Assembly: GCF_000754095.2 (NCBI RefSeq)
Contig: NZ_JQSG02000002.1
Coordinates: 248,001 to 312,000 of the forward strand
Reading direction: 5' to 3'
Source of the DNA: Acidihalobacter prosperus
GTDB taxonomy: Bacteria; Pseudomonadota; Gammaproteobacteria; DSM-5130; Acidihalobacteraceae
DNA: 64,000 nt
How positions within the stretch are numbered: position 1 is the stretch's first letter; each line of letters starts with the position of its first letter. The notes beneath the pieces were generated by a model. That model was not told the origin of the DNA. It did no database searches and saw only the letters and a list, made by a program, of their open reading frames with translations. Below are positions 41,524 through 55,145 of the stretch, in pieces. The position numbers were made by a program, and so were the translations under genes.

Positions 41524-42392
41524 CAGGCCGTCTCCACCAAACGCTGCAGATACGCGCCATAACCGTTCTTGCGCAAGGGCGCCGCCAGCCGCGCGAGCCG
41601 CTCCGTGTCGATGTAACCCAGGCGCCAGGCGATCTCCTCCGGGCAGGCGATCTTCAGCCCCTGGCGTTTTTCCACCACCTCGATGAAATTGGCCGCCTCC
41701 AGCAACGATTCGTGCGTCCCCGTGTCGAGCCACGCGGTGCCGCGGCCGAGCGGCGTCACGGTCAGCCGGTCGCGCGCAAGATAGGCGCGATTGACGTCGG
41801 TGATCTCCAGCTCGCCGCGCGCCGACGGGCGGATGGTCTTGGCGATCCCCACCACTTCCGCGTCGTAGAAATAAAGCCCGGTGACGGCATAGCGGGAACG
41901 CGGCTTCGCCGGCTTCTCCTCGATATCCAGCACACGCCCCTCGGCATCGAAGCTGACCACGCCATAGCGCTCGGGATCGTGCACGTGATAGGCGAACACA
42001 TGCCCGCCCTGCTCCAGGCGCGCGGCATGCTGTAGCTGGCGGCCGAGACCGGGGCCGAAGAACAGGTTGTCGCCGAGCACCAGCGCCACCGGCGCCCCGG
42101 CGATGAAGGACTCGCCAATGAGGAAGGCCTGCGCAAGCCCGTCCGGAGAGGGCTGCTCGGCATAGCTCAGCGACAGCCCCCATTGCGCGCCGTCGCCGAG
42201 CAGCGCCTCGAAGCGCGGCAGGTCGGCAGGCGTGGAAATGATCAGGATCTCGCGAATCCCCGCCAGCATCAGCGTGGACAGGGGATAGTAGATCATCGGC
42301 TTGTCGTAGACCGGCAGCAGCTGCTTGCACACCGCGTGGGTCAGCGGGTAGAGCCGGGTACCGGAGCCGCCGGCCAGGATGATGCCTTTCAT
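41523..42392 (-). CDS. rfbA: Glucose-1-phosphate thymidylyltransferase
   Basis: 289 residues. [48 protein letters not shown] and [21 protein letters not shown] are diagnostic of RmlA. It makes dTDP-glucose from Glc-1-P and dTTP. First gene of the dTDP-L-rhamnose unit, 74 nt from ssb, with no obvious promoter in the gap. Confidence 0.97.
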   Translation of the reverse strand: MKGIILAGGSGTRLYPLTHAVCKQLLPVYDKPMIYYPLSTLMLAGIREILIISTPADLPRFEALLGDGAQWGLSLSYAEQPSPDGLAQAFLIGESFIAGAPVALVLGDNLFFGPGLGRQLQHAARLEQGGHVFAYHVHDPERYGVVSFDAEGRVLDIEEKPAKPRSRYAVTGLYFYDAEVVGIAKTIRPSARGELEITDVNRAYLARDRLTVTPLGRGTAWLDTGTHESLLEAANFIEVVEKRQGLKIACPEEIAWRLGYIDTERLARLAAPLRKNGYGAYLQRLVETA

Positions 42393-42466
42393 CGAATGAC
42401 GTCCGTTGTCATCGTCTCAAGCACGGTTTTCCGATCGAATACGGCGTCACGTTCGTTTGGCGGACG

Positions 42467-42952
42467 CTAGAACGGGATGTCGTCGTCGAAATCGATCGGG
42501 GCTTCCTGGTGCGCGGGCGGTTGCTGCTGGGCGGGGGGGCGGGCGCCGCCGCTGCCCTGGCCGGCGGACGGGCGCGCCTGCTGGGCCGGAGCGTCGAAGC
42601 CGGCGCTGCCGCCGGTACGGCCGCCAAGCATCTGCATTTCGGAGGCGACGATTTCGGTGGTGTAGCGGTCCTGGCCGTCCTGACCCTGCCACTTGCGCGT
42701 GCGCAGGCTGCCTTCGACGTACACCTGAGAACCCTTGCGCAGGTATTCGCCGGCGATCTCGGCCAGCTTGTTGAAGAACACGACGCGGTGCCACTCGGTG
42801 CGTTCCTGGCGGTCGCCGCTGTTTTTGTCCTTCCAGCTCTCGCTGGTCGCGAGGGTGACGTTGGTCACCGCGCCGCCGCTGGGCATGTAGCGCACCTCGG
42901 GATCGCCCCCGAGGTTGCCGATCAAGATGACTTTGTTGACGCCTCTGGCCAT
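42467..42952 (-). CDS. ssb: Single-stranded DNA-binding protein
   Basis: 161 residues. N-terminal OB fold ([41 protein letters not shown]), a Gly/Pro/Gln-rich linker (about 110-150) and the acidic protein-interaction tip DFDDDIPF. Essential for replication and repair. The upstream gene on the same strand is a yajR-like transporter; uvrA lies beyond it, as ssb and uvrA often neighbour each other. Confidence 0.97.
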   Translation of the reverse strand: MARGVNKVILIGNLGGDPEVRYMPSGGAVTNVTLATSESWKDKNSGDRQERTEWHRVVFFNKLAEIAGEYLRKGSQVYVEGSLRTRKWQGQDGQDRYTTEIVASEMQMLGGRTGGSAGFDAPAQQARPSAGQGSGGARPPAQQQPPAHQEAPIDFDDDIPF

Positions 42953-43018
42953 GAGTCCCTGTCTCCCTGGTGCTCGCCCCCGACGGCCTGCCGGCGCGAG
43001 GGTCTCAAAGCCGGCATT

Positions 43019-44413
43019 CTACGTGCTTGCCGGTGAAAACTCACGCAGGCGGGACTCGTCCAGCGCGTTGCGGTCGACCTTGAGATAGGCCACGCCCTCC
43101 TCGGCCACGACCATGACCTCGGCCACGCCGGGCACGCGCGCCAGCGCTGCGGTGGTGCTGGCCTCCTCGCGCACGGCGGCATCCTCGAGCTGCAGCACGT
43201 AGCTGGACAGGTAGCGCGGGCTTTTCATGCTGCTGGCGAGCAGCAGCCAGACGCCGACGCCGAACGCACCGAGCAGGAACACGCCGTCGAAACCCCAGCG
43301 CCCGTAGACCGCGCCGCCGATGGCGCCGCCAGCGAAGATGCCAAGGAACTGCGAGGTCGAATAGACGCCCATGGCGGTGCCCTTGCGCGTCGAGGGCGCC
43401 ATCTTGGCTACCAGCGAAGGCAGACTCGCCTCCAGCAGGTTGAAGGCGGTGAAGAAGATCAGCAGGGTGGCGATCATCTCGGCCAGCGAGCGATCGCTGA
43501 ACAGATACAGGATCTCGGACAGGCCGAGCACGGCGATGGCGCCGAGGAACATGGATTTCATCTTGCGGCGTTTCTCCGCAATGATGATCAGCGGCACCAT
43601 GAGCACGAAGGCGATCAGCATCACCGGCAGATACAGCTCCCAGCTGTCGCCGCGCGCGATGCCGGTGAGGCGGGTCAACACCAGCGGCAGGACCACGAAG
43701 TTGGCGGTCAGCACGAACTGCATCATGAAAATGCCGAGATCCAGCCGCAGCAGCTGGCCGTCGCGCAGCACCGCGCCGAAGGCGTCGGCGACGACTTCGG
43801 TGTCGCGGTGGAACTTGTGCGCGCGCGGCGTGGGCACGACCCACAGGGCGATCGCGATGGCGACCAGGCCAAGCGCGGCGGTGACCCAGAAGATGCCGTC
43901 GACGCCGATCCAGCGGTTGAGGATGGGGCCGGCCACCAGGGCGACACTGAAGGCGATGCCGATGCTCAAACCGATGGAGCCCATGATCTTGGTGCGGTGT
44001 TCGTCTCGGGTCAGATCGGCGGCCAGCGCCATGACCGTGGACGAGATCGCCCCCGCTCCCTGTAGCGCGCGGCCGAAGATCACGCCGTAGATCGTATGCG
44101 ACATCGCGGCGATGACGCTGCCGATGATGAAAATGACCAGGCCGGCCAGAATTACCGGTTTGCGTCCGATGCGGTCGGACAGCATGCCGAAGGGGATCTG
44201 CAGGATGGCCTGGGTCAGGCCGTAGATGCCGATCGCGAGTCCGATCAGGAAGTCGGTATGGCCCTTGAGTTCGGCGCCGTAAAGGGTGAATACCGGCAGC
44301 ACCATGAACAGCCCGAGCATACGGACGGAATAGATGCCGGCCAGCGACATGGCCGTGCGTTTTTCCTGGGGCGACATGTCTTCGTCGAATCCGGATGCCT
44401 TGCGCTGTCGCAT
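43019..44413 (-). CDS. MFS transporter with C-terminal YAM domain, YajR-like
   Basis: 464 residues. Twelve membrane helices with the MFS loop GMLSDRIGRKPVI and the motif FGRALQGAGAISSTVMALAADLTRDEHRTK. The C-terminal 65 residues form a soluble ferredoxin-like domain (VPGVAEVMVVAEEGVAYLKVD), the YAM domain of YajR. Proton-driven exporter of unknown substrate. Start ATG at 44413 has AGGAG at suitable spacing. Divergent from uvrA. Confidence 0.88.
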   Translation of the reverse strand: MRQRKASGFDEDMSPQEKRTAMSLAGIYSVRMLGLFMVLPVFTLYGAELKGHTDFLIGLAIGIYGLTQAILQIPFGMLSDRIGRKPVILAGLVIFIIGSVIAAMSHTIYGVIFGRALQGAGAISSTVMALAADLTRDEHRTKIMGSIGLSIGIAFSVALVAGPILNRWIGVDGIFWVTAALGLVAIAIALWVVPTPRAHKFHRDTEVVADAFGAVLRDGQLLRLDLGIFMMQFVLTANFVVLPLVLTRLTGIARGDSWELYLPVMLIAFVLMVPLIIIAEKRRKMKSMFLGAIAVLGLSEILYLFSDRSLAEMIATLLIFFTAFNLLEASLPSLVAKMAPSTRKGTAMGVYSTSQFLGIFAGGAIGGAVYGRWGFDGVFLLGAFGVGVWLLLASSMKSPRYLSSYVLQLEDAAVREEASTTAALARVPGVAEVMVVAEEGVAYLKVDRNALDESRLREFSPAST

Positions 44414-44572
44414 CAATACGCTCCTGAGTTACGTCTAGTGTAGGTATGGGTTTGGCATGGCCCCTTCGGGTCCGGGGTTTTCGACCACGATATGCGGAAA
44501 AATATCCCCCGGACTGGCAGCCCTGGTGATCGGGGCTTAAGATAACCGGCTGAATCGCGCCTTGGTAGACTC

Positions 44573-47425
<2,853 letters not shown>

Positions 47426-47459
47426 CCCGCGCCCCTAACGCGCGCATGGCCCCCGGCGT

Positions 47460-48206
47460 TCAGACGGAAACCGCCACCACCGTGCCAATCTGCAGACCGA
47501 GCACGTCGGCGGCGCGCGCGCGGTTGGCGGCCACTTCGGCCAAGCCGTTGGCATTGACGTACCAGAAGGGCTCGCCCTCGGCGACCGCTGAGAAGGTGTT
47601 CGCCCAGCGCAGGCACCGGCCATTAACCGACAGCACGCTACCGGGGCTCAGTGTGTGGCCCGGCAATCCGGTCACACCATTGCCGTAGCGATCGATATAG
47701 ACAAACTCGGGGCACGTATCCGGCAGACCATGGCCGCCGGAGGGCGGCAGGCGGCGCCCGGGAGGCGACGGACGCCACTGCCCCGCCGCCAGCCGTGCAG
47801 CGCATGGGGCGAACCAGTCGCGCCCGTGAAAGCTGGCAGCAATGGGCGACTCTGGCGGCGGCAGGCTCCACCAGTCGCAAGCATGCGCGCGCATCGCCAC
47901 GATCTCGAACAACCCATTATCCGGACCGACGTACCACACGCCGTCGGCAAGCAGCGCAACGCCGGCGCGCTCGCTGCCCACGCCCGGATCAATCACGCCC
48001 AGGACGATATCGCCGGACGGCAGCCCGTGTGCATAGGCGTGCAGCAGGTAAGCCGAATGGAACGGGTCGAAGGCCGGCGCATCCGCCATGAGGTTGACCA
48101 CGGGTATCTGTGGCGCCGAGCGCAGCAATACCGCCTGCATCTGACCCAGATAGGGACCCGCCACACCAAAGTCGGTGAACAGATGGATCACATGCATCGC
48201 TCTCAT
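47460..48206 (-). CDS. SAM hydroxide adenosyltransferase family protein (DUF62)
   Basis: 248 residues. HLFTDFGVAGPYLGQMQAVL, VIDPGVGSERAGVALL, YVGPDNGLFE and FHGRDWFAPCAARLAAG contain the Asp-Arg-His set used by DUF62 enzymes to activate water against SAM, giving adenosine and methionine; halogenase relatives are less likely. The C-terminal beta domain (YIDRYGNGVTGL) is present. Start taken at MRAMHVIHLF. Lies downstream of rplQ past a strong hairpin, so possibly separate transcription or read-through. Confidence 0.85.
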   Translation of the reverse strand: MRAMHVIHLFTDFGVAGPYLGQMQAVLLRSAPQIPVVNLMADAPAFDPFHSAYLLHAYAHGLPSGDIVLGVIDPGVGSERAGVALLADGVWYVGPDNGLFEIVAMRAHACDWWSLPPPESPIAASFHGRDWFAPCAARLAAGQWRPSPPGRRLPPSGGHGLPDTCPEFVYIDRYGNGVTGLPGHTLSPGSVLSVNGRCLRWANTFSAVAEGEPFWYVNANGLAEVAANRARAADVLGLQIGTVVAVSV

Positions 48207-48211
48207 GACGC

Positions 48212-48240
48212 GCGAAGGCCGGGACAAGCCCGGCCTTCGC
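48212..48240 (-). terminator. Perfect 12-bp hairpin after the alpha operon
   Basis: GCGAAGGCCGGG and its perfect complement separated by a 5-nt loop, 37 nt after rplQ and just before the DUF62 gene. A strong stem, but no U-run follows on the minus strand, so it may be a partial terminator or mRNA 3'-end stabiliser. Confidence 0.55.
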
Positions 48241-48276
48241 TCATTTCAGACGGTTAGCTGCCAACGCAGCATCCGG

Positions 48277-48642
48277 CTACTCCTCGGGCCGGTCGACCAG
48301 TTCGACCAGCGCCATCGGCGCATTGTCACCCGCGCGGTAGCCGCACTTGAGAATGCGCAGATAGCCGCCGGGACGGGTTTTGTAACGCGGACCCAGCTCC
48401 GAAAACAATTTGCCGACGATTTCCTTGTCGCGCAGGCGGCTGAAGGCCAGGCGGCGGCGATGCACGCTGTCTTCCTTCGCAAGCGTGATCAGGGGCTCGG
48501 CCGTCCGGCGCAATTCCTTTGCCTTGGGCAGGGTCGTCTTGATCACTTCATGACGCATCAGGGATACCGCAAGGCTCTGCAGCGTAGCCTTGCGATGTGA
48601 CGAGTTGCGGCTCAGTTGTCTGCCAATATTGCGATGACGCAT
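48277..48642 (-). CDS. rplQ: 50S ribosomal protein L17
   Basis: 121 residues starting [19 protein letters not shown], with the family segment [37 protein letters not shown]. Last gene of the alpha operon after rpoA, as in other gammaproteobacteria. Assembles around the 3' region of 23S rRNA near the polypeptide exit site. Confidence 0.98.
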   Translation of the reverse strand: MRHRNIGRQLSRNSSHRKATLQSLAVSLMRHEVIKTTLPKAKELRRTAEPLITLAKEDSVHRRRLAFSRLRDKEIVGKLFSELGPRYKTRPGGYLRILKCGYRAGDNAPMALVELVDRPEE

Positions 48643-48658
48643 GACTCAATTCCTACGC

Positions 48659-49651
48659 TTAGGCCGAGGCCTTCTGATCTTTGAGACCGGCCGGCGGCCA
48701 GTTATCCAGTTTCATACCGAGCGAAAGCCCGTGCTGCGCCAGAACGTCCTTGATTTCGGTCAGGGATTTCTTGCCCAGGTTCGGGGTCTTGAGCAGTTCA
48801 ACCTCGGTCTTCTGGATCAGGTCACCGATGAAGAAAATATTTTCCGCCTTCAGGCAGTTCGCCGAACGAACGGTCAGCTCCAGCTCGTCCACCGAACGGC
48901 GCAGGATCGGATCGATCTCGGCCTTGGCGGCGGGCGCCTCGCTCTGCTCTTCGCCCTGCATGTCGACGAAGACCTCCAGCTGGCTGCGCAGGATCCCCGC
49001 AGCATGACGGATCACCTCTTCGGCATCCACGGTGCCATTGGTTTCGAGTTCGATCACCAGACGGTCAAGGTCGGTGCGCTGTTCGACGCGCGCACGCTCG
49101 ACCGAGTAGGCCACGCGGCGGATCGGACTGAAACTGGCATCCAGCAGCAGACGGCCGATCGCATGATCTTCCGCGTCGCTGTTGCGGCGCGTTGCGGCAG
49201 GCTGATAACCGCGACCGCGGGCGACCTTCAAGGTCATGTTGACTTCGCCTTCCTTGGTCAGGTGGGCGATGACATGGTCGGGGTTGAGTATCTCGACATC
49301 GTGACCCAGCGCGATATCGGCGGCGGTGATCACGCCCGGCCCCTTCTTGCGCAGGGTCAGGACGGCCTCGTCCTGAGCATGCATGCGCACGGCGAGCCCC
49401 TTGAGATTGAGCAGGATCTCAACAACGTCTTCCTGCACGCCTTCAATCGCGGTGTACTCGTGGAGCACGCCGTCGATTTCAGCCTCGATAACGGCGCAAC
49501 CGGGAATCGAGGACAGCAGGATGCGTCGCAGCGCGTTCCCGAGCGTGTGACCGAAACCGCGCTCGAGCGGCTCGAGGGCCACCTTTGCGTGATTCGGTGA
49601 AAATGCCTGTACGTCGATATGACGCGGCTTGAGCAATTCGGTTGCCTGCAT
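48659..49651 (-). CDS. rpoA: RNA polymerase alpha subunit
   Basis: 330 residues. The N-terminal assembly domain has [20 protein letters not shown] and residues for dimerisation. A linker rich in Glu/Ala (about 240-250) leads to the C-terminal DNA- and activator-binding domain ([30 protein letters not shown]). Normal length. Between rpsD and rplQ. Confidence 0.98.
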   Translation of the reverse strand: MQATELLKPRHIDVQAFSPNHAKVALEPLERGFGHTLGNALRRILLSSIPGCAVIEAEIDGVLHEYTAIEGVQEDVVEILLNLKGLAVRMHAQDEAVLTLRKKGPGVITAADIALGHDVEILNPDHVIAHLTKEGEVNMTLKVARGRGYQPAATRRNSDAEDHAIGRLLLDASFSPIRRVAYSVERARVEQRTDLDRLVIELETNGTVDAEEVIRHAAGILRSQLEVFVDMQGEEQSEAPAAKAEIDPILRRSVDELELTVRSANCLKAENIFFIGDLIQKTEVELLKTPNLGKKSLTEIKDVLAQHGLSLGMKLDNWPPAGLKDQKASA

Positions 49652-49690
49652 CTGTAAACCTCTTTCGATCGACGGGCTGAAACGCGGCGA

Positions 49691-50311
49691 TTACTTGGAG
49701 TAAAGCTCGACGACGAGCGACTCGTTGATGTCCGCGGGCAGATCACTGCGCTCCGGGGCGCTCTTGAAGACGCCTTCCATTTTTTTCGCGTCGACTTCCA
49801 TCCATTCCGGTATGCCGAACTGTTCGGCGAGGGTCAGCGCATCCTGGATACGCGACTGCTTGCGCGCACGCTCGCGAATCGCAACGACGTCGTTGCTCGA
49901 CACCTGGAAAGAGGGAATATTGACGACCTCGCCATTGACCGTGATCGCGCGGTGGCTGACGAGCTGACGCGCCTCTGCTCGCGTCACCGCGAAGCCCATC
50001 CGGTACACGACGTTATCAAGACGCGACTCAAGCATCTTGAGCAGATTTTCGCCGGTCGAGCCCTTCTGGTTGGCCGCCTTCTTGAAATAGTTGCGGAACT
50101 GGCGCTCGAGGACGCCATAGATACGGCGCAACTTCTGCTTTTCGCGCAACTGGGTGCCGTAATCGGATACGCGGGTACGGCGATCGCCGTGCTGCCCCGG
50201 AATCTTTTCCAGCTTGCACTTGGACTCGAGACCACGCGCCCGGCTCTTCAGGAAGAGATCGGTGCCCTCGCGGCGGCTGAGCTTGCACTTCGGACCTATA
50301 TAACGTGCCAT
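49691..50311 (-). CDS. rpsD: 30S ribosomal protein S4
   Basis: 206 residues: [22 protein letters not shown], the S4 RNA-binding domain ([41 protein letters not shown]) and the usual C-terminus ending VELYSK. Primary binder of 16S rRNA; in E. coli it represses the alpha operon by binding its leader. Confidence 0.98.
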   Translation of the reverse strand: MARYIGPKCKLSRREGTDLFLKSRARGLESKCKLEKIPGQHGDRRTRVSDYGTQLREKQKLRRIYGVLERQFRNYFKKAANQKGSTGENLLKMLESRLDNVVYRMGFAVTRAEARQLVSHRAITVNGEVVNIPSFQVSSNDVVAIRERARKQSRIQDALTLAEQFGIPEWMEVDAKKMEGVFKSAPERSDLPADINESLVVELYSK

Positions 50312-50328
50312 CGATGACTACCCCAAAC

Positions 50329-50721
50329 TTAAACGCGACGGCGCTTCGGCGGCCGGCAACCATTGTGCGGAATCGGCGTCACATCACTGATGCTGGTGAT
50401 CTTGAAGCCGGCGTTGTTGAGCGCGCGGACGGCCGATTCACGGCCAGGCCCAGGCCCTTTCACGCGCACTTCAAGATTCTTCATGCCGTATTCGAGCGCC
50501 ACGTTACCGGCACGTTCAGCTGCCACCTGGGCCGCAAACGGCGTGCTCTTGCGCGAACCACGGAAACCGGAGCCGCCCGAAGTGGCCCAGCACAGAGCGT
50601 TGCCCTGGCGGTCGGTGATGGTCACGATGGTGTTGTTGAAAGAAGCGTTGATATGCGCCACACCATCCGTGACAACACGCTTCGTTTTTTTGCGCGTACG
50701 CGCGACCGTAGGCTTAGCCAT
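50329..50721 (-). CDS. rpsK: 30S ribosomal protein S11
   Basis: 130 residues with [25 protein letters not shown]-type core, [14 protein letters not shown] and the basic C-terminus [15 protein letters not shown]. Platform protein of the small subunit near the mRNA exit. In the alpha operon between rpsM and rpsD. Confidence 0.98.
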   Translation of the reverse strand: MAKPTVARTRKKTKRVVTDGVAHINASFNNTIVTITDRQGNALCWATSGGSGFRGSRKSTPFAAQVAAERAGNVALEYGMKNLEVRVKGPGPGRESAVRALNNAGFKITSISDVTPIPHNGCRPPKRRRV

Positions 50722-50748
50722 ATGACTTACTAACGTCCGTTCTGTCGT

Positions 50749-51105
50749 TTACTTGCGAATTGCCTTGCGGGGGCCCTTGCGCGTGCGCGCATTCGTGCGC
50801 GTGCGCTGACCGCGCACGGGCAAGCCGCGACGGTGACGCAGGCCACGGTAGGAACCCATGTCCATCAGGCGCTTGATCTGCATACTGACTTCACGACGGA
50901 GGTCACCCTCGACGACGTACTGACCGACCGCCTGACGAATGGACTCCAGCTCGGCCTCGGTCAGATCCTTGATCTTCGTCTCCGGGCGGATGCCGGTCGC
51001 CTCACAAATCGCCTGGGCGCGATGACGTCCGACGCCGTAGATTGCCGTCAAGGCGATCACCGCGTGCTTCTGATCAGGTATGTTGACACCTGCTACACGT
51101 GCCAT
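50749..51105 (-). CDS. rpsM: 30S ribosomal protein S13
   Basis: 118 residues: [25 protein letters not shown] at the start and the basic tail [27 protein letters not shown]. Head protein contacting the P-site tRNA and the large subunit. First gene of the alpha operon; a candidate promoter lies 38-66 nt upstream. Confidence 0.98.
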   Translation of the reverse strand: MARVAGVNIPDQKHAVIALTAIYGVGRHRAQAICEATGIRPETKIKDLTEAELESIRQAVGQYVVEGDLRREVSMQIKRLMDMGSYRGLRHRRGLPVRGQRTRTNARTRKGPRKAIRK

Positions 51106-51142
51106 TCAGAAACTCTCCCTAACCCTGGCGGAAAAGCCGAGC

Positions 51143-51171
51143 ATCATACCCGCTATCCCAACCAGATACAA
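51143..51171 (-). promoter_or_regulatory. Candidate sigma70 promoter of the alpha operon
   Basis: On the minus strand TTGTAT (51171-51166), a 17-nt spacer and TATGAT (51148-51143), in the rpmJ-rpsM gap where the E. coli alpha promoter also lies. The -10 matches consensus at five of six positions, the -35 at three. Confidence 0.45.
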
Positions 51172-51177
51172 TGTTTG

Positions 51178-51291
51178 TCAGCCCTGGCGCTGCTTATGCC
51201 GGGGTTCGGTGCAGATCACGCGGACCACGCCATTGCGACGGATAATCTTGCAATGACGGCATATCTTCTTAACCGATGCTCGAACCTTCAT
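51178..51291 (-). CDS. rpmJ: 50S ribosomal protein L36 (zinc-binding type)
   Basis: 37 residues ([20 protein letters not shown]...) with zinc ligands Cys11, Cys14, Cys27 and His33, the C+ form. It lies between secY and rpsM as in E. coli. Confidence 0.97.
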   Translation of the reverse strand: MKVRASVKKICRHCKIIRRNGVVRVICTEPRHKQRQG

Positions 51292-51313
51292 CTCACTTTC
51301 CTCACCAGAGGGA

Positions 51314-52669
51314 TCAGCGGCCGCTGCCGCTTCGCCCGTAAGCTTTCATATTCGCTTTTTTCATCAGGCCATCGTACTGATGCGACATCATGTGTGCCTG
51401 GACCTGGGCCATGAAGTCCATGATCACCACTACGATGATCAGCAACGACGTGCCGCCAAAATAAAACGGCACATTCCAGTACAGAATCAGAAACTCGGGC
51501 AGCAGACACACGAGCGTGATATAGATCGCGCCGACGCCGGTCAGGCGTGTCATCACGCCGTCGATATATCGTGCGGTCTGATCGCCCGGCCGGATCCCAG
51601 GAACAAGAGCGCCGGCCTTCTTCAGGTTGTCCGCGGTCTCGCGCGAGTTGAAAACCAGCGCGGTGTAAAAGAACGCGAAAAAGATGATTGCAGCCGCGTA
51701 CAAAAGCACGTACAGGGGCTGCCCGGGCGATAGCGCCGTCGAAAGACCCTGTAGCCACTGCATCCCGTCCGTACGCCCAAACCACTGTCCCAACGTCGCC
51801 GGAAACAGGATGATGCTCGAGGCGAAGATCGGCGGTATCACACCGGCCATGTTCAACTTGAGCGGCAGGTGACTCGACTGCGCCGCATAGATTTTGCGGC
51901 CGACTTGCCGCTTGGCGTAGTTGACCGTGATTCTGCGCTGTCCGCGCTCGACAAAAACCACGAAGGCCGTCACCACGATCGCCAGTGCGCCGAGCATGAT
52001 GATCGTCGCCGAGGACAGTTCACCCGTGCTCGCGAGTTCAAGCGTGCCGCCAACGGCTTGCGGCAGTCCAGCCACGATGCCCGCGAATATGATCATCGAG
52101 ATCCCGTTGCCGAGGCCGCGCTCGGTAATCTGCTCGCCCAGCCACATCAAGAACATCGTGCCGGTCACCAGCGTCACGGTAGCGGTGAGAATGAAGCCGA
52201 CGCCGGGGTGGATCGCGACCGACATGCCGTTGACCTGCTGGCCCTCCAGCGCCACCGAAACGCCGACCGCCTGGAACGTGGCCAGGGCGACGGTGGCATA
52301 ACGCGTGTACTGGGTAATCTTGCGCTGGCCCGCCTGCCCTTCCTTCTTCAGCTGCTCGAGACTCGGGATAACCGAAGTCAGCAGCTGGATGATGATCGAG
52401 GCCGAAATATACGGCATGACTCCGAGCGCGAGCACGCTCAACCGTTGCAGCGCGCCACCCGAGAACATGTTGAACATGCCCAGGATCGACCCGCTGTGTT
52501 CGGTGAAGAACCTCGCCATCGCGACCGGGTTGATACCAGGCACCGGAATGAAGGTGCCGATGCGGTAAACCACCAGCGCAAGAACCAGGAAAATGAGGCG
52601 CTTGCGCAGCTCGGCAAATCGCCCGAGCCCTGCCAAACCACCTGCAGTGCCAGTGCTCGGGAGCGCCAT
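51314..52669 (-). CDS. secY: Protein translocase subunit SecY
   Basis: 451 residues, ten membrane helices. [11 protein letters not shown] appears as [17 protein letters not shown] (helix 2/plug region), and the cytoplasmic loops have [14 protein letters not shown] and [21 protein letters not shown]. Forms the Sec channel with SecE/SecG. Starts at an ATG overlapping the rplO stop (TGATG). Confidence 0.98.
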   Translation of the reverse strand: MALPSTGTAGGLAGLGRFAELRKRLIFLVLALVVYRIGTFIPVPGINPVAMARFFTEHSGSILGMFNMFSGGALQRLSVLALGVMPYISASIIIQLLTSVIPSLEQLKKEGQAGQRKITQYTRYATVALATFQAVGVSVALEGQQVNGMSVAIHPGVGFILTATVTLVTGTMFLMWLGEQITERGLGNGISMIIFAGIVAGLPQAVGGTLELASTGELSSATIIMLGALAIVVTAFVVFVERGQRRITVNYAKRQVGRKIYAAQSSHLPLKLNMAGVIPPIFASSIILFPATLGQWFGRTDGMQWLQGLSTALSPGQPLYVLLYAAAIIFFAFFYTALVFNSRETADNLKKAGALVPGIRPGDQTARYIDGVMTRLTGVGAIYITLVCLLPEFLILYWNVPFYFGGTSLLIIVVVIMDFMAQVQAHMMSHQYDGLMKKANMKAYGRSGSGR

Positions 52670-53103
52670 CAGTCTTCGACCTTTCCGCCTGCCTGTTCGA
52701 TCGCCGCGCGCGCGCCGGCGGTCACCGCCAGGCCACGAACGGTTACGGCCTTGTCGATTTTGCCGGAAGCGATCACTTTGGCCTTGAGCGTGCGCGGCGA
52801 AACGAGATCCGCAGCGATCAGAGCCGCCAGATCGATCACCTCGGCATTGACCTTGGCGAGTTCATGCAGCCGGATCTCGTCGACCCGAGCGGACTTGCGC
52901 GAGTTGAAGCCGATCTTGGGCAGGCGGCGCTGCAGCGGCATCTGGCCGCCTTCGAAACCGACCTTGCGATAGCCGCCAGAGCGGGAGTGCTGACCCTTGT
53001 GGCCTCGACCGGCCGTCTTGCCGAGTCCCGAACCGATACCACGGCCGACACGAACGCGCGACGGGCGGCTGCCTGCTGCGGGCTTGAGCGAATTAAGCTT
53101 CAT
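52669..53103 (-). CDS. rplO: 50S ribosomal protein L15
   Basis: 144 residues with the Gly/Arg-rich N-terminus ([21 protein letters not shown]) and [18 protein letters not shown]. Late assembly protein of the large subunit. Coupled to secY downstream. Confidence 0.97.
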   Translation of the reverse strand: MKLNSLKPAAGSRPSRVRVGRGIGSGLGKTAGRGHKGQHSRSGGYRKVGFEGGQMPLQRRLPKIGFNSRKSARVDEIRLHELAKVNAEVIDLAALIAADLVSPRTLKAKVIASGKIDKAVTVRGLAVTAGARAAIEQAGGKVED

Positions 53104-53104
53104 T

Positions 53105-53296
53105 TCAGGCCTCCTCTACCCGTAACAGGTAGTGAATCTTGTTGACCATGCCGCGGTTTTCAGGCGTATCGATGACTTCCACGGTATGGTGCATACGGCG
53201 CAGGCCGAGACCGCGCGCACAGGCCTGGTGAGCCTTGATGCGCCCGCTGAGGCTGCGAACCAGCGTTACCTTGATGCGTTTGGTGTCGGCAGTCAT
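53105..53296 (-). CDS. rpmD: 50S ribosomal protein L30
   Basis: 63 residues: [48 protein letters not shown] use the ATG at 53296 ([10 protein letters not shown]); the frame is open upstream to a TTG inside the rpsE overlap. Order rpsE > rpmD > rplO is standard. Confidence 0.96.
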   Translation of the reverse strand: MTADTKRIKVTLVRSLSGRIKAHQACARGLGLRRMHHTVEVIDTPENRGMVNKIHYLLRVEEA

Positions 53297-53301
53297 GTCG
53301 T

Positions 53302-53811
53302 TCAACCCTTGATCTCTTCGATGCTTTTGCCACGCTTGGCCGCAATTTCTTCAGGCGAATTCATGTTCAGCAGACCGTTAAGCGTCGCACGGACCACATT
53401 CACCGGATTACGCGTGCCGATGCACTTGGCAAGGATGTTGCGCACCCCGGCCACTTCGAAAACTGCGCGCATGGCACCGCCTGCGATCACGCCGGTACCA
53501 TCGGAAGCCGGCTGCATGAACACCTGCGCCGCACCGTGGCGACCGGTGGAGGCGTAGTGCAGGGTGCCCTCGCTGAGAGGCACGCGGACCATGTTCTTGC
53601 GCGCCTTTTCAAGCGATTTCTGGATCGCGGCCGGCACCTCACGTGCCTTGCCATAGCCCATGCCTACACGGCCATTGCCGTCACCCACCACCGTCAGCGC
53701 GGTAAAGCCGAACTGCCGGCCACCCTTGACGACTTTCGCCACACGATTGACCGTGACCAGCTTTTCCTGCAGGCCGTCGCTGTTCGTCGAGCTCTCAATA
53801 TTCGTTGCCAT
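53302..53811 (-). CDS. rpsE: 30S ribosomal protein S5
   Basis: 169 residues. RNA-binding core [40 protein letters not shown] and the C-terminal [25 protein letters not shown]. Contributes to decoding fidelity with S4. Confidence 0.98.
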   Translation of the reverse strand: MATNIESSTNSDGLQEKLVTVNRVAKVVKGGRQFGFTALTVVGDGNGRVGMGYGKAREVPAAIQKSLEKARKNMVRVPLSEGTLHYASTGRHGAAQVFMQPASDGTGVIAGGAMRAVFEVAGVRNILAKCIGTRNPVNVVRATLNGLLNMNSPEEIAAKRGKSIEEIKG

Positions 53812-53822
53812 TAGCCGCCTTC

Positions 53823-54176
53823 CTAGAAGTCAAGTCCATTCTCACGGGCCGCTTCCGCAAGCGCCTTGACGCGCCCGTGATAACGGAATCCGGAGCGGTC
53901 GAAGGCTACCGTCTTGATGCCTTTTTCGGCCGCGCGCTCGGCGACAAGTCGGCCCACTGTTTTGGCGGCCTCGATGTTGCCGGTGTATTTCTCGCTGCCC
54001 TTGACAGCCGTCTCGACGGTCGAGGCGGTCGCGATGACCTCCGAGCCGTTCGGGGCGATGATCTGGGCATAGATGTGGCGCGGCGTGCGATGAATGCACA
54101 GCCGGGTCACACCGAGTTCCTTGATTTTCGAGCGGGCGCGCTTGGCGCGACGCAGACGAGACTCTTTCTTTTGCAT
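53823..54176 (-). CDS. rplR: 50S ribosomal protein L18
   Basis: 117 residues: basic N-terminus [20 protein letters not shown], core [17 protein letters not shown] and C-terminal [26 protein letters not shown]. Binds 5S rRNA. Confidence 0.98.
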   Translation of the reverse strand: MQKKESRLRRAKRARSKIKELGVTRLCIHRTPRHIYAQIIAPNGSEVIATASTVETAVKGSEKYTGNIEAAKTVGRLVAERAAEKGIKTVAFDRSGFRYHGRVKALAEAARENGLDF

Positions 54177-54185
54177 GGTATCGAC

Positions 54186-54719
54186 CTACTTCTTCTTGGC
54201 TTCCTTGCGGATAATCTGCTCGTCCGAATATTTCACGCCCTTACCCTTGTAGGGCTCGGGCGGACGGTACGCGCGGATCTCCGCAGCCACTTGACCGACC
54301 TTTTGACGGTCGGCACCCTTGACCACGATCTCGGTCTGACTCGGTGTTTCGATCGTTATCCCATCCGGTATCGGATACTCCACCGGATGTGAAAAACCCA
54401 GCGTCAGGTTCAGGGACTTGCCCTGCGCCTGGGCGCGATAACCCACGCCGACCAGTTCGAGTTTTTTCTCGTAACCCTGGCTGACGCCGGTAATCAGGTT
54501 CTGCGTGAGCGCACGCATGGTTCCGACCATCGCGAGCTCGTCAGTGGTGCCGTCGGCACGCGCCAGATGCAGTGCACCAGCCTCTTCACGCGCGACGACG
54601 TCCACGTGCAGATTATGCACACCCTCACCCTTCGGGCCCTTGGCCTTGATGGTTCGGCCGTCGATGTTCACCTGGACGCCACCAGGGATCACGACCGGCT
54701 TGTTCGCAACTCTCGACAT
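54186..54719 (-). CDS. rplF: 50S ribosomal protein L6
   Basis: 177 residues, two related domains; the second contains LNLTLGFSHPVEYPIPDGI and the signature RAYRPPEPYKGKGVKY. Located near the factor-binding site of the large subunit. Confidence 0.98.
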   Translation of the reverse strand: MSRVANKPVVIPGGVQVNIDGRTIKAKGPKGEGVHNLHVDVVAREEAGALHLARADGTTDELAMVGTMRALTQNLITGVSQGYEKKLELVGVGYRAQAQGKSLNLTLGFSHPVEYPIPDGITIETPSQTEIVVKGADRQKVGQVAAEIRAYRPPEPYKGKGVKYSDEQIIRKEAKKK

Positions 54720-54731
54720 GGTTCGGTCCCG

Positions 54732-55130
54732 TTATGCCACTACACAAATCACTTCGCCGCCACATCCAGCCTGTCGTGCGGCGCGGTCGCTCATCACCCC
54801 CTTGGAGGTGGAAACGATCGCAACACCCAGACCATTGAGCACGCGGGGAAGCTCGTCTTTTTCACGGTAGATGCGCAGACCGGGGCGGCTCACGCGATCA
54901 ATACGCTCGATCACGCCCTTGCCCTGGTAGTAACGCAACGTCACGACCAGCTGCGGCTTGCTCGTATCGGCGGCCGTCACCTCGAAGCCGTCGATGTAAC
55001 CTTCGTCCTTGAGCACCTGGGCAATGGCCAGCTTGGTCTTGGACGAAGGCATCGCCACCTGCTGCTTGCGTGCCTGCTGGCCGTTGCGGATACGCGTAAA
55101 CATGTCCGCGATTGGATCGGTCATACTCAT
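54732..55130 (-). CDS. rpsH: 30S ribosomal protein S8
   Basis: 132 residues: [18 protein letters not shown], then [39 protein letters not shown] and the C-terminus GGEVICVVA. Central 16S rRNA binder; in E. coli it regulates the spc operon. Confidence 0.98.
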   Translation of the reverse strand: MSMTDPIADMFTRIRNGQQARKQQVAMPSSKTKLAIAQVLKDEGYIDGFEVTAADTSKPQLVVTLRYYQGKGVIERIDRVSRPGLRIYREKDELPRVLNGLGVAIVSTSKGVMSDRAARQAGCGGEVICVVA

Positions 55131-55145
55131 TCTTGGGATCCTCGT

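Noticed and set aside
44414-44572. LexA operator between yajR-like gene and uvrA
   Set aside because: No CTG-N10-CAG site resembling the gammaproteobacterial consensus could be seen in the gap.
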